Below are positions 27,668-38,500 of a DNA stretch of 64,000 nt, piece by piece. Under the pieces are notes generated by a model. It saw nothing but the letters and a program-made list of their open reading frames with translations, was not told where the DNA came from and did not search any database. Each line of letters starts with the position of its first letter. Within the stretch, counting starts at the first letter, position 1. Source of the DNA: Stieleria sedimenti (GTDB lineage Bacteria; Planctomycetota; Planctomycetia; Pirellulales; Pirellulaceae); assembly GCF_025060895.1 (NCBI RefSeq), contig NZ_JANZKV010000012.1, forward strand, positions 1 through 64,000, in the 5' to 3' direction. The position numbers were made by a program, and so were the translations under genes.

Positions 27668-30220
27668 ATGAAGTCTCTCGTCCGACTGATCGCGTACACG
27701 ATTTTGATCGTGATCGGTTTCGTAAGCCATTCGCGTTTGCTTGCGGATGATGGTGCGGATGCCAAGGCAATCGCTTACTTCGAGACACACATCCGTCCGT
27801 TGTTGGCGTCGCGATGCTACTCCTGTCACTCGGCCCGATCAGGCAACGAGGAAGGCGGTCTGGTGCTGGATACTCGCGATGGCTGGATGCGGGGTGGTGA
27901 CCAAGGAGTCGCCATTGTTCCAGGCGACGCCGATGCGAGTCTGTTGATCCGCGCCGTCCGATATTCTGACCCTGACATGCAGATGCCGCCTGACAAGGCG
28001 TTGCCCGCCGCTTCCATTGCCCATTTAGAACGTTGGGTTGAAATAGGAGCCCCCGATCCTCGCGAACCCAAGTCCGAGACAGAAGCAAACGTCTTTGCGG
28101 CGTCGGATCCTATCGCCGGTCGTCGGCACTGGGCTTACCAACCATTGAAACAGGTGCCGACCGAACAGATTGCTTCCGCTTCTGAACGCCCCGCCGCGTG
28201 GTCTCGCGGTGCCATCGATCGCTTTATCATCGCCAAGTTGAACGCGGCAAATTTGACGCCCGCGCCCGATGCCGACCCTGAAAAGTTGGCTCGTCGTCTG
28301 TTTATTCAGCTCGTGGGTTTACCGCCGACTCCCGATCAACTCGCCGATTTTCTGTCCGATGGACAGCCCGCCGCGGTGGAACGACTCGTGGATCGCTTGC
28401 TGGCATCGCCCCAGTTTGGTCAGCGTTGGGGACGACACTGGTTGGACTTGGCACGGTATGCCGATTCCAACGGACTGGACGAAAACTTCTTGTTTCGCGA
28501 AGCATGGCGATATCGCAACCAGGTCATTGGCTCGTTCAACTCGGATACGCCACTGGATCAACTTCTGCGAGAACAAATCGCCGGTGATCTCTTGCCTTAT
28601 GAAACCATCGCACAAAGAGATCGGCAGCGGATTGCGGCAGGCTTCCTGGTCATCGGTCCCAAGGTGCTGCTGATTGATAAAGAGTCGCGAATGCAGCAGC
28701 GAATGGACATTGCGGATGAACTGATTGACACGGTCGGCAAAGCAGTGCTTGGCCAAACGGTCGGTTGCGCAAGATGCCACGACCACAAGTTTGATCCGAT
28801 CCCCACCTCGGATTACTACGCGTTGGCTGGAATCTTGGCGTCAACTCAGGTGCTCGAAGAACGGCAGATGCTGAACCAAACGCGAGTGATGGAAAGGCTG
28901 GCCGGGATCGGCCCAAAGGGAAAACAGCGAGACGACGCCTACGAGCGATATTGGATTGAACGAGGTGCCATCCAAAAGAGGGTTGAACGCATCGAACACT
29001 CGCTCAAGCTGTTACGGGCGGGCGACCAATTGGGTCTGTTGCAACTTGACCAGAACCACGACGGAGTCCTCAGCCCAATTGCGCTGAACCACTGTCGCGA
29101 ACTTTCCGAACGCGTCGCGGCCCAGGAAGCAATGCTGGACCAAGGCAAGCGGGTTCTCAACAACCCACCACCGATCCCTCCCCGCGCGATGGTTCCCGCG
29201 GATATCGATCGACCTGCGGATCAGGCAATTCGATTGGCCGGCCAAGTGAATCGACCGGGACCGATGGTGCCCAGGGGTTTCTTGAGCGTTTTGACTGACC
29301 GGGAGTATCCGATCCCTCAGAATTCCAGCGGTCGGTTGGAATTGGCCAATTGGCTCACCGACACGCACGGCGGTGCCGGGCACTTGGCCGCTCGCGTCTT
29401 TGCCAACCGGGTTTGGCATCACCTGATGGGTCGAGGAATCGTGCGGACCGTGGACAACTTTGGCCGCACCGGTGAAGAGCCAAGCCATCCAGAACTGCTG
29501 GATCATTTAGCCAGCGAATTGATCGAGTCAGGTTGGTCGGTGAAGTCATTGGTACGCAGCATCGTTCTCAGTCGCACGTTCGCAATGAGCAGTCGGCACG
29601 ATGACCACGCCTACTCGATTGATCCGGACAACCAATTGCTGTGGCGTGCCCATCGCCGCCGGATGGATCCCGAAACTTTCCGCGATGCGATGTTACAAGC
29701 GTCCGGCACCCTGGATTTTGGACACGTTGATTCGACCGTTGATTACTTGGGCGACCAGGCCACTGCGGTGGGCGCGAACAAGAATCGGCGACGAACTGAT
29801 TTTCCGTGCCGCAGCGTCTACTTGCCGGTGATTCGCAACGATCTGCCAGAATTGTTTGACGTCTTCGACTTCGCCGATCCCCAAGCGACAACCGGCATGC
29901 GAACGGAAACGATGGTGGGCACGCAGGGGCTGTTTGTTTTGAACGATGTTTCTATGCTGGCCGCTTCCGATGCCATCGCCCGGCGACTGATGGTTGCGGT
30001 CGACCCCAGCGTTGGTGCCGATTCCCGGCGAGTCGATCAGTTGTATCAATGGGTCGTGGGACAAGCACCACCTGACGATGAATTGGAAGAAGTGCTGGCG
30101 GTGATCGGTCAACTTGAAACACAACTGCAGGGCGAGACGTTTGACGAAATTCGCTTGCGTGCTTGGTCCGTCGTCAGCCAAGCTCTCTTCGCCTCAAGTC
30201 GCTTTCAAATCATCGAATGA
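27668..30220 (+). CDS. Planctomycete cytochrome-type PSCyt1/DUF1549/DUF1553 protein
   Basis: 850 aa from ATG 27668; the longer frame from 27563 lacks a signal. Signal peptide MKSLVRLIAYTILIVIGF...LLA. The PSCyt1 module (about residues 38-100) has a c-type haem site, CYSCH, after IRPLLASR. DUF1549 (PSCyt2; RLFIQLVGLPPTPDQLADFL) spans about 170-390 and includes HWLDLARYADSNG and CARCHDHKFDPI, a second CxxCH-like site. DUF1553 (PSD1; ANWLTDTHG, RVFANRVWHHLMGRGIVRT) covers about 550-820. Such proteins are exported, almost always occur with a DUF1501 protein as here, and are suspected to act in polysaccharide breakdown. The reaction is not established. Confidence 0.93.
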   Translation: MKSLVRLIAYTILIVIGFVSHSRLLADDGADAKAIAYFETHIRPLLASRCYSCHSARSGNEEGGLVLDTRDGWMRGGDQGVAIVPGDADASLLIRAVRYSDPDMQMPPDKALPAASIAHLERWVEIGAPDPREPKSETEANVFAASDPIAGRRHWAYQPLKQVPTEQIASASERPAAWSRGAIDRFIIAKLNAANLTPAPDADPEKLARRLFIQLVGLPPTPDQLADFLSDGQPAAVERLVDRLLASPQFGQRWGRHWLDLARYADSNGLDENFLFREAWRYRNQVIGSFNSDTPLDQLLREQIAGDLLPYETIAQRDRQRIAAGFLVIGPKVLLIDKESRMQQRMDIADELIDTVGKAVLGQTVGCARCHDHKFDPIPTSDYYALAGILASTQVLEERQMLNQTRVMERLAGIGPKGKQRDDAYERYWIERGAIQKRVERIEHSLKLLRAGDQLGLLQLDQNHDGVLSPIALNHCRELSERVAAQEAMLDQGKRVLNNPPPIPPRAMVPADIDRPADQAIRLAGQVNRPGPMVPRGFLSVLTDREYPIPQNSSGRLELANWLTDTHGGAGHLAARVFANRVWHHLMGRGIVRTVDNFGRTGEEPSHPELLDHLASELIESGWSVKSLVRSIVLSRTFAMSSRHDDHAYSIDPDNQLLWRAHRRRMDPETFRDAMLQASGTLDFGHVDSTVDYLGDQATAVGANKNRRRTDFPCRSVYLPVIRNDLPELFDVFDFADPQATTGMRTETMVGTQGLFVLNDVSMLAASDAIARRLMVAVDPSVGADSRRVDQLYQWVVGQAPPDDELEEVLAVIGQLETQLQGETFDEIRLRAWSVVSQALFASSRFQIIE

Positions 30221-30238
30221 ATGGGAACAGAGTTCATT

Positions 30239-31660
30239 ATGTCACGTTGCCATCAATTCACCCCCGTCACGAGCCGTCGTGATCTGCTTCGAACCAGTGC
30301 ATGCGGATTCGGTCAAATCGCACTCGCTGGGATGGCCGGTCAAACGCTGCTGGCCACCGATCACGGCCTAACGACGGATCCGGTCATACCGGTCCGCGCG
30401 AAGCGTGTCATCTTTCTATTCATGTGGGGCGGTCCCAGCCACATTGACTTTTTTGATCCCAAGCCGCGTTTGAATGAGCTTTCCGGCCAGTCGCTCAACG
30501 CATCCTCCGTCGGCCGTTCGTCCTCCGAGGGTGGAGATCGCGACCTTGGAACGCTAATGGGGTCACCCTTTACGTTTTCCCAGCACGGTGAAAGCGGAAT
30601 CTGGATGAATGAGTTGTTCCCTCAGCTATCCAAACACGCCGACAAAATGTGCGTGATCCGATCCCTGCATACCGAAGGCAGCGCACACGGCGAGGCGCTG
30701 CTGCGGTTGCACACCGGGCAAGCCAACTTGGTGCGTCCGAGTGTGGGTGCCTGGGTGAGTTACGGACTCGGCAGCGAGAACGAAAACCTACCCGCGTTCA
30801 TTACCATCTCGCCACCGCGCGGCCACGGAGGAGCCCAGAATTATGGCAGTGCGTTTCTGCCCGCGGTGCATCAGGGAACGGCGATCGGATCGGCGGAGAC
30901 GCCCATTCGCCAGGCTAAGATTTCTAATCTGACGAATCCAAGCTTGAGCTTGGATCTTCAGCGCAAGCAGTTGGATTTGGTGCAATCGATCAACGCTCGG
31001 CATTTGCAAGAAGTGGGTCAGGATCGCCGACTCGAAGGCCTGATCGAAAATTACGAGCTCGCCTATCGGATGCAATCGACGATCCCGGCCATCATGGACC
31101 TGAGTGATGAAACGCTGGAAACACTTAACTTGTATGGCGTTGATGCCGAACCGACTGACAATTTTGCTCGGCAATGCTTGCTAGCTCGGAAATTTGCCGA
31201 ACAAGGTGTTCGTTACATTCAAGTTTCCACGGACTACACCTGGGACCACCACAAGCAAGTCAAAGAAGGAAGCATCAAGGAGGCTGCCAAGGTGGATCGC
31301 CCCATCGCGGGTCTGCTGGAAGACTTGCAGCGTCGCGGATTGCTGGAAGACACCTTGGTCGTCTGGGGCGCGGAGTTTGGTCGAACACCGACGATGGAAA
31401 ACGGCGACGGCCGCAATCACCATCCCCAAGCCTTCACGATGTGGATGGCAGGAGGTGGCTGCAAACCGGGATTGACCTACGGAGCGACGGACGAGTTCGG
31501 TCATTCGCCGGTCGAGAATCCAGTTCACATGCACGACTTGCACGCGACACTGCTTTACATGCTGGGGCTCGACCACGAACACCTGACATACCGTCACGCC
31601 GGTCGCGATTTTCGACTGACCGATGTGTACGGCAACGTCGTTCACGACATCCTCACCTGA
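30239..31660 (+). CDS. DUF1501 family protein with twin-arginine signal
   Basis: ATG 30239 has GGGA about 10 nt upstream; an ATG at 30221 right after the previous stop would add six residues. The N-terminus TSRRDLLRTSACGFGQIAL carries the twin-arginine motif, so the folded protein is probably exported by Tat. FMWGGPSHIDFFDPKP, SLHTEGSAHGEALLRLHTG and VVWGAEFGRTPTMENGDGR place it in DUF1501, a family with alkaline-phosphatase-superfamily-like His and Asp positions. It forms an operon with the PSCyt1/DUF1553 gene 18 nt upstream and probably acts on the same substrate. 473 aa. Confidence 0.93.
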   Translation: MSRCHQFTPVTSRRDLLRTSACGFGQIALAGMAGQTLLATDHGLTTDPVIPVRAKRVIFLFMWGGPSHIDFFDPKPRLNELSGQSLNASSVGRSSSEGGDRDLGTLMGSPFTFSQHGESGIWMNELFPQLSKHADKMCVIRSLHTEGSAHGEALLRLHTGQANLVRPSVGAWVSYGLGSENENLPAFITISPPRGHGGAQNYGSAFLPAVHQGTAIGSAETPIRQAKISNLTNPSLSLDLQRKQLDLVQSINARHLQEVGQDRRLEGLIENYELAYRMQSTIPAIMDLSDETLETLNLYGVDAEPTDNFARQCLLARKFAEQGVRYIQVSTDYTWDHHKQVKEGSIKEAAKVDRPIAGLLEDLQRRGLLEDTLVVWGAEFGRTPTMENGDGRNHHPQAFTMWMAGGGCKPGLTYGATDEFGHSPVENPVHMHDLHATLLYMLGLDHEHLTYRHAGRDFRLTDVYGNVVHDILT

Positions 31661-32270
31661 GCCGCCGTGTTTGACCATTCTCCGAGGAGGAACGGGACAT
31701 GGCATACGAAGGTGTCTGCGCGCAAACGCATGGCAGGAAGGAACGAAATCTTCCTACCGCCAAAATCTTCCTACCTTCATCCTCCGACCAGACGCCGCTG
31801 ACAGAGAGAAGGCAGTATGATTCGGGCCAGAATGATGGCAGCTTGGAATCTGTCCTTCCCGCCATCGTTCCGGGCTTAAATTCTGGATGCCCGACGTAAT
31901 ACGAAAGAACCTCTCCGGCATCCTCCGTTGGAAACGTGTGCGTCACGAGCACGTCGCCTAATTCGAGGCGTGGCTGAAGCGTGCTGAAGAAACTCATCAC
32001 CGAATCGGAGTACAACTCGCGGACTTCGTCGTCTGGTGCGACGCAGAGGCCCAGTTCATGGTTCCCCCAGACGCCGACGGCATCGCACGATTGCAACAAT
32101 GCCACCGTCTCGTCTGCATCACGACTGTCATAGATGACGTCTCCCAGTAGGACGAATTTGTCGACGCTGGACTGCTGCAGATGCTCAATTGCCAACGCCA
32201 GATTTTCAACGTCACCATGAATATCAGCCAGCAGTCCGATTCTCAACGGTACATCCCGCTGAGTAGCCAT
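31653..32270 (-). CDS. Calcineurin-like metallophosphoesterase, C-terminus replaced by repeat sequence
   Basis: ATG 32270 (MATQRDVPLRIGLLADIHGD); the frame could also begin at a TTG at 32279. Motifs of the family are clear: DIHGD, GDVIYDSRD, GNHE and a later HTFP. The metal-binding core is therefore nearly complete, though the last expected His motif (GHTH) is missing. After YYVGHPEF (about 31890) the frame continues through intergenic repeats 31746-31885 to a stop at 31653, so the last 75 or so residues are probably not native. It also overlaps the end of the DUF1501 gene by 8 nt tail to tail. Likely damaged; the activity of the remainder is uncertain. Confidence 0.7.
   Translation of the reverse strand: MATQRDVPLRIGLLADIHGDVENLALAIEHLQQSSVDKFVLLGDVIYDSRDADETVALLQSCDAVGVWGNHELGLCVAPDDEVRELYSDSVMSFFSTLQPRLELGDVLVTHTFPTEDAGEVLSYYVGHPEFKPGTMAGRTDSKLPSFWPESYCLLSVSGVWSEDEGRKILAVGRFRSFLPCVCAQTPSYAMSRSSSENGQTRRLR
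31746..31775. repeat. Tandem AAATCTTCCTACC pair (copy F)
   Basis: AAATCTTCCTACC occurs at 31746-31758 and again at 31763-31775, 17 nt apart. It resembles the AATTTTCCTACC arm at 27208-27219. A possible opposite arm (GGCAGGAAGGAAC, about 31732) is degenerate. Confidence 0.6.
31811..31885. repeat. Degenerate GGCAGAATGATG-type element (copy G)
   Basis: GGCAGTATGATTCGG (from 31811) and GGCCAGAATGATGG (from about 31825) form a left pair. Right-hand counterparts are weak (CCATCGTTCC, AAATTCTGG). It relates to copy D and lies inside the 3' part of the metallophosphoesterase frame. Confidence 0.5.
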
Positions 32271-32461
32271 CGCAGACAAGTCCGACGGGCATTATACGAT
32301 GACTGCTGTGTTGCTCGTCTGAACCGACGTTGTGTCGGCATTCTGATGACCAGTTGACAACATGACGCACCGAAGGTGTTCCGCGTGATCGCAACGAAGT
32401 GAGGGGGGAGGAGGGGCTCATGCTTAGATGCCAAAGGCCACGGGCCTTGAGGCGAAAATCC

Positions 32462-32490
32462 TTGTGAAAGCCGTTTCTTTGGGCTATAAT
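32462..32490 (+). promoter_or_regulatory. Sigma70-like promoter of the 3778-aa giant gene
   Basis: TTGTGA (32462-32467) and a perfect TATAAT (32485-32490) are separated by 17 nt. They lie 88 nt upstream of the ATG at 32578. This is the best housekeeping-type promoter I see in the window and suggests the downstream giant is not solely dependent on an ECF sigma factor. Confidence 0.6.
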
Positions 32491-32577
32491 CACGCCCTCC
32501 TCGCGTCGCCAAAAGAGTGATCTTCCCCGCCTGTTTTGCATGCTTGTGTGCGAGACATACCTGTATGTGAGGCTCGA

Positions 32578-35500
32578 ATGAATCGTTGGAACCCAGGCGA
32601 ACGACGCCGAAGCTTCGGCCGTCGCGGTTCGTCCCGTTCGAGGTCGACGGGGACTCGGAAAAGGGCATTGTTCTTGGAACTGCTCGAAAAACGTTTCGTG
32701 CTGGACGGTAGCTTGGCTGCCATTGTGCCAGGACTCGTTGGGGCTGACACTCTGGAGTCGAATCCGGCCGACGTGCCGACTCAGATTCTCGTCAAATTGA
32801 ACGAGGATTTCGAGGACGGATCGAGGCGGTCATCCTCGGCCCTTTACATGGGGCCGCTGCAGCAGACGGCTCCACCCGTTGTTCAATCGTTGTTGGGTGC
32901 TGTCGGGGCGATCAGTCTGTCGTCTTTGTTCTCCGGAGAACACTCATCGCCGAGTGTCGCGGCTCCCCCGTTGCCGCTGGCCGGTGCGACGGAAGCATCC
33001 GCGGGCTCCGTTGATCGGTCCGAGTTGGATTTATGGTATCGCTTGGATCTTTGGCAAGAAGACTCCATCGAATCCGCGTTGGCGAGTGTGTCGCATCTGC
33101 CGGGTATCAAGGTCGCCGAACCCAACGTTGAGTGGGGGCTGGCCAATCAGGATCCCCGGGTCATCGAAGTGCTTCCGGACGGAACAACCGATCCCGGATA
33201 CGACGAACAGTGGTTTCATGACACTACATCGACTTGGAAAGCATGGGATCACTTGAACACAAACGGTGTGTATCCGGGGGGAAAACGTGATGTCGTCGTG
33301 GCAGTGATCGATACCGGCGTCGACTACACGCACGAGAACCTTGCTGCCAATATGTGGGTCAATCCGGGAGAGATTCCGGGCAACGGCATTGACGATGATG
33401 GAAATGGTTTCGTCGACGACATTCACGGTGCCAGCGTGGTCTCTAATCCGAATGCTCACACGGGCGACCCGATCGACTATCACGGTCACGGTACCCACGT
33501 CGCCGGGATCATCGCCGGGCAAGCCTTCAACGGTGTCGGCGGGGTGGGGGTTGCGTTCAACACACAGATCATGGCTATCCGCGCCGCGCAATCGACTGGC
33601 ACCCTGACGGTCGATGACATCGCAGAAGCAATCCTTTACGCCGTCGACAACGGTGCGGAAGTGATCAACATGAGCTTCGGTGGTTACCAACGCTCTCAGG
33701 TTGTTGAAGACGCGCTGGAGATTGCTCTGAACCAGGCAGTGCTTGTTGCAGCAGCCGGGAATGATTCGATCAACATTTCGCAGGCACCGATTTACCCCGC
33801 CTCGCTGCCCTGGGTGCTGGGGGTGGAAGCTTCGACACCCAACGACACTCTCGCCAACTTTTCAAACTCGGGTTACGAAGTTCGCGCGCCTGGTGAATCG
33901 ATCTACAGCACACTGCCCAACAATCAGTATGCCAAATGGAGTGGCACTTCGATGGCGACGCCGGTCGTGACGGGAATTGCGGCGTTGATGCGATCCTACT
34001 ACTGGCAAAGGGATATCTATTCATCGCGATTCATCATGGGTGGCATTGCCGATTCGGGCTCTGGGCAGAATTCCACCGGAGTCGTGGACGCGTTCAAGGC
34101 GGTCACCACGGCGCCCAAGCCGGGCGTCTCGCTTTACGAAAACTGGTTGTTTGATGACGAATCGATCAAAGCGGGTAACGACGACGATGGCCGGATCGAC
34201 TCGGGGGAAACCGTCCACATTGCTGTCGAGCTGATCAACCGAGCGGGGATGGCCGAAGACGTGACCGTGACTCTGAGTGCTCGAGCCCGGGGCGCGGTAC
34301 AGGATGACCCTTACGTCACGATCGACGTCGACACCGTGGCGATAGGCAACATCGGCCCCTTTGCGTTTGCCGACAATGGACTGATTTGGAATCAAGCGGG
34401 CGAGATCACCGGAGTCGCATCGCCGTTTGTCGTGACGATTGATCCCGGCACTCCGAACGACCACGTGATTCCCTTTGTGATGACGACCACATTCGTCGAC
34501 GGCTCGGACGAGGACAAGCCTTCGTACACACGTGTCGAACGATTTGAATACGTCGTCCAGCGTGGCAAGAATGTTCCCCGTGTCATCGATGAAGATACCG
34601 TTCTGTCAGCCGAAGACCTGTGGGTCGTCGGCGGTCCCGTGCTCGTTGAACCGCAAGCCACGCTGACCATTCCTGCAGGAACGCAGGTTCAGTGGGGCGC
34701 CGTCAGCGATGATCCGTTGAATTCAGGACCTCAAACGGGATCCCTGATTGTGCGTGGCAAGCTCAGTATCGAAGGAACGGAGGAAAACCCGGTCGAGCTT
34801 TTTCCGTCCTACCTGGTCGGTGGCCAGCAAACCAACGTGACGGTTGATGGCGGCACGGCCGATATCGCTTATGCAAACATCCGCAATCCGAAGATGACGG
34901 GACTCAATCACGTCGATCATGTCTATTTGGATTGGGACAATTACAGCAGCCAGTTCACAGCCCAATACATCGCCAATTCAATCTTTCACCGATATCAAGG
35001 GAGTTCACTCTCCGCGGGTGTATTCGAAACGGTGCTGTTCGACGAAAGCCGACGAGCCCCATCAAGCGAAAACATCGTCAATACGACGTTTTTGCAAGAC
35101 AACCAAAATAATTCGCCGCTTTCTCTGAGTGTGCCGTCGACCTACCACGAGGAACTCACCGAGAGGCCGACACACAATAATTACTTCGACATTTTGGATC
35201 CCCGATACCATGAAGGATACACCTATGCGGTTCTTCCCATGGAATGGGACAACACCGCGTTGGCTGAAAAAATCGCCAACTACTATGGCGGCCATCTCGT
35301 ATCGATCCATAACCAGGATGAACTGGATTGGATTCAGCAATACGTCAAATTCCCCAAACCTCAGGCTGGGTATCAGGGATACGTCAGCAACTTTCTTCTG
35401 GGGGCAACGACGTTCAACATCGCAATGGCGGACGATCCCAGTGAACTGGGGACTTGGAACGAGTATCGCTGGGTCGATGGTACCCCCATGGATTACACCA

Positions 35501-38500
35501 ATTGGGCAGAGGGCCAGCCGGCTTTGCAACCCAACTCGCGTGCCCAAGAAATCGTCTTTAATCCCACAACGGCACAGTGGTGGACGCGGTTAGCAACCGG
35601 CGGCACGCGTTGGGGAGGACACGGACATCCACAGAATTGGCCGGGATACATTATCAAGGTTCCTGGCGAGTGGACGTATGAGGAGATGGTTGAACCCTTT
35701 GACAATGGTGAACTGCTTGCGCACGTTGACGAAACCTTGCGAGGCACGTTTCGGTACAACGCGTTTCTGAGCAAGCTTTGGTCACCGAACCTGAACCACT
35801 GGATGCGTCTCCGGACGGCAAACAATGGAATTGGATGGACTTCGGAACTGACGGATAATTACTGGGGTACAGATAATCCGGTGCTCGTGGATTATGCCAT
35901 CCATGACTACGTGGACGATTTCGTCAGCGCACGGGCGGACTACGGAACACTTCCATCGCACGGGTTCGAGTCCACGTTCCCGTTCGTTGAAAACGTCTAC
36001 TTCAACGGGATCCCGGCCGCCGGCGTACCCGAGTTGGGAGCCGGACCGACCACGTACACGGTTGTCTTCAACCGGGACATGGACCCGGCGAAACAGCCAT
36101 TTGTCGCATTCGGGCCGGTTGCACCTTTCACGGATTTCGCTGTTCATCCCAGCGGGCAGAGCTTTGCCGAGTTCACCGTACGACTTTCTCAGCCCAGCTC
36201 ACGTCGTGTTGCGGTGCACTATAAAACGGTCGACGGCACAGCGATCGCCGGCGTCGACTATCAAGGGAAGTCGGGCCGAGTCGAATTCGCCGAGGGACAG
36301 ATCGAACGGGTCATCAAGATACCTCTCTTGGGCGATCATGCCGAGGAATCGGACCTGTCGTTTTCATTGCAATTGTCAGAGCCCACCTTCGCTGACCTGT
36401 TGGACTCGGTTGGCGTGGCGACCATCGTTGACGACGATCCAACGCTCTCGGTCTCGGATGCTGCGTTGACCGAAGGGGATTCCGGATCGACCGAAATGGA
36501 ATTCACGGTCAGCCTTTCCAAGTCGCTTGACGAAACGGTCACGGTGGAATTTTGGACCATCAACGACGCTGCGATCGCGGGATCAGACTACGAAGCGACC
36601 CGAGGTGAACTGTCGTTTGCTCCCGGTCAAACGCAGGCCACCTTTACGGTTTCGATTCTCGACGACGGTGTGCATGAATCCGACGAGTCGTTTACGGTCA
36701 AGATCGGCTACTCCAACCGGGTGAACGTTGCCGATGCGATCGGCCAAGGCATGATCTTGGACAACGACCCGCTGATCCGTATCGGGAATGCGGAGATTCT
36801 CGAAGGGGATAGCGGACAGGTGACCTTGAGTTTTCCCGTTAGCCTCTCCAAGGCGACCGACAAGACGATCACCGCCGACTTTGCAACAGCCGACAAAAAC
36901 GCGATCGCAGGGGCCGACTATGTAGCCGCCGCCGGCACGATCACGTTTGTCTCCGGTGGGCCCCTGCAGCAAACGGTGACTGTCGAAGTCCTTGGCGACA
37001 CGGCCGTCGAACGCAACGAAACTTTTTTTGTCCAATTGACCAACATCGTAGGAGCCGACGTCGGCACGACTGAGGCTCTGGGAACGATCTTGAGTGACGA
37101 CGGGCCGGTCTTCTCCATTGACAATGTTTCGATTGTAGAAGCAGACGGATGGAGTTCTTATTTTGGCGCCGAAGGTAATGACACCGCTTACCAAATCGAT
37201 CGCGATCACGAGGGCAATACCTGGGTGGTCGGCCGCACTTCTTCGGGCTCGATCGGAAAGAACAGTTTTGACAACACTTACAATGGCGGTAGCTACGACG
37301 CACTGATCGCAAAGTTTGCCCCGGACGGACAGCTGCTTTGGTCGCGGTATCTCGGAGGCAGCGCGGATGATGGTGCCGGTTCCATCACCATCGACGAAAA
37401 CGGCTTCGCTTGGGTCGTGGGCTGGACTCGATCAGGAGGCTGGGTGAGTGGTGGATTTGATCACCAGCACAACGGCGACCTTGACGCTTTCGTTGCCCGC
37501 TTGACTCCCGATGGTGAAGTCATGTGGTCCAGTTACATCGGAGGTGCCGGCGAGGATAGCGCCAGGGATGTTGCCCTTGATAGTGTCGGCAACGCATGGA
37601 TTGTCGGTGACACGGCGTCGGACAATTGGACCTCCGACGGATTTGACAGGACGTTCGGTGGCGCGACGGACATGATGCTCGCCAAGGTCACGCCCGGCGG
37701 ATCCCTCCTTTGGTCTGGGTACTTCGGTGCTGCGGGGACCGAATACGGTCGTGGCATTGAAATCGATGCCAGTGATCACGCGGTGATTGTCGGAACAACG
37801 AATTCCGCTGGACTCGCCGACGATGGCTTCGATGTCTCCCACAACGGTGGATGGGACGCGATCGTTGCCAAGTTTTCTTCTGACGGTGTGCCTGCGTGGT
37901 CAACCTATCTCGGCGGACCAGGGACCGATCAAGGCCTCGGTATCGCACTCGATCCAACGGGTGATGCTTGGGTCACCGGCGATACCGGTTCGGCGGGTTG
38001 GGTGTCGGGGGGATTTGACGACTCACACAACGGCGGTCAGGATGCTTTCCTCGCGAAAGTCACCGCCGATGGACAGCAGATTCCCTGGTCAACCTACTTT
38101 GGCCATTCAGGACACGAGTATCCACAGGCGTTGGACGTTGATGCAACTGGAACGGTTTGGATTGCAGGCTATGCGAACTCGGTCGGTTGGGTCAGCGATG
38201 GTCCGGATGTCACGCACGGCGGTGGAGAGGATGGCTTTTTGGCCAAGATCGATACGACGGCAAACGAGCTTGATTGGTCGATGTACTACGGGGGCGCCGC
38301 GAGCGATCGAGCCAACGACGTCACGTTGGACGAAACCGGTACGCCGTGGGTCGTCGGGGAAACGAGTTCGGGTGGCTGGACCGCAGGTGGAGCAGACACC
38401 TGGCACGCCGGCGGGCAGGACATCTTCTTGGCAAGAACGACGGACGAGCCGGCATGGCACGTTGAGTACACCGTCTCGCTATCCGAAACACCGACCGAGG

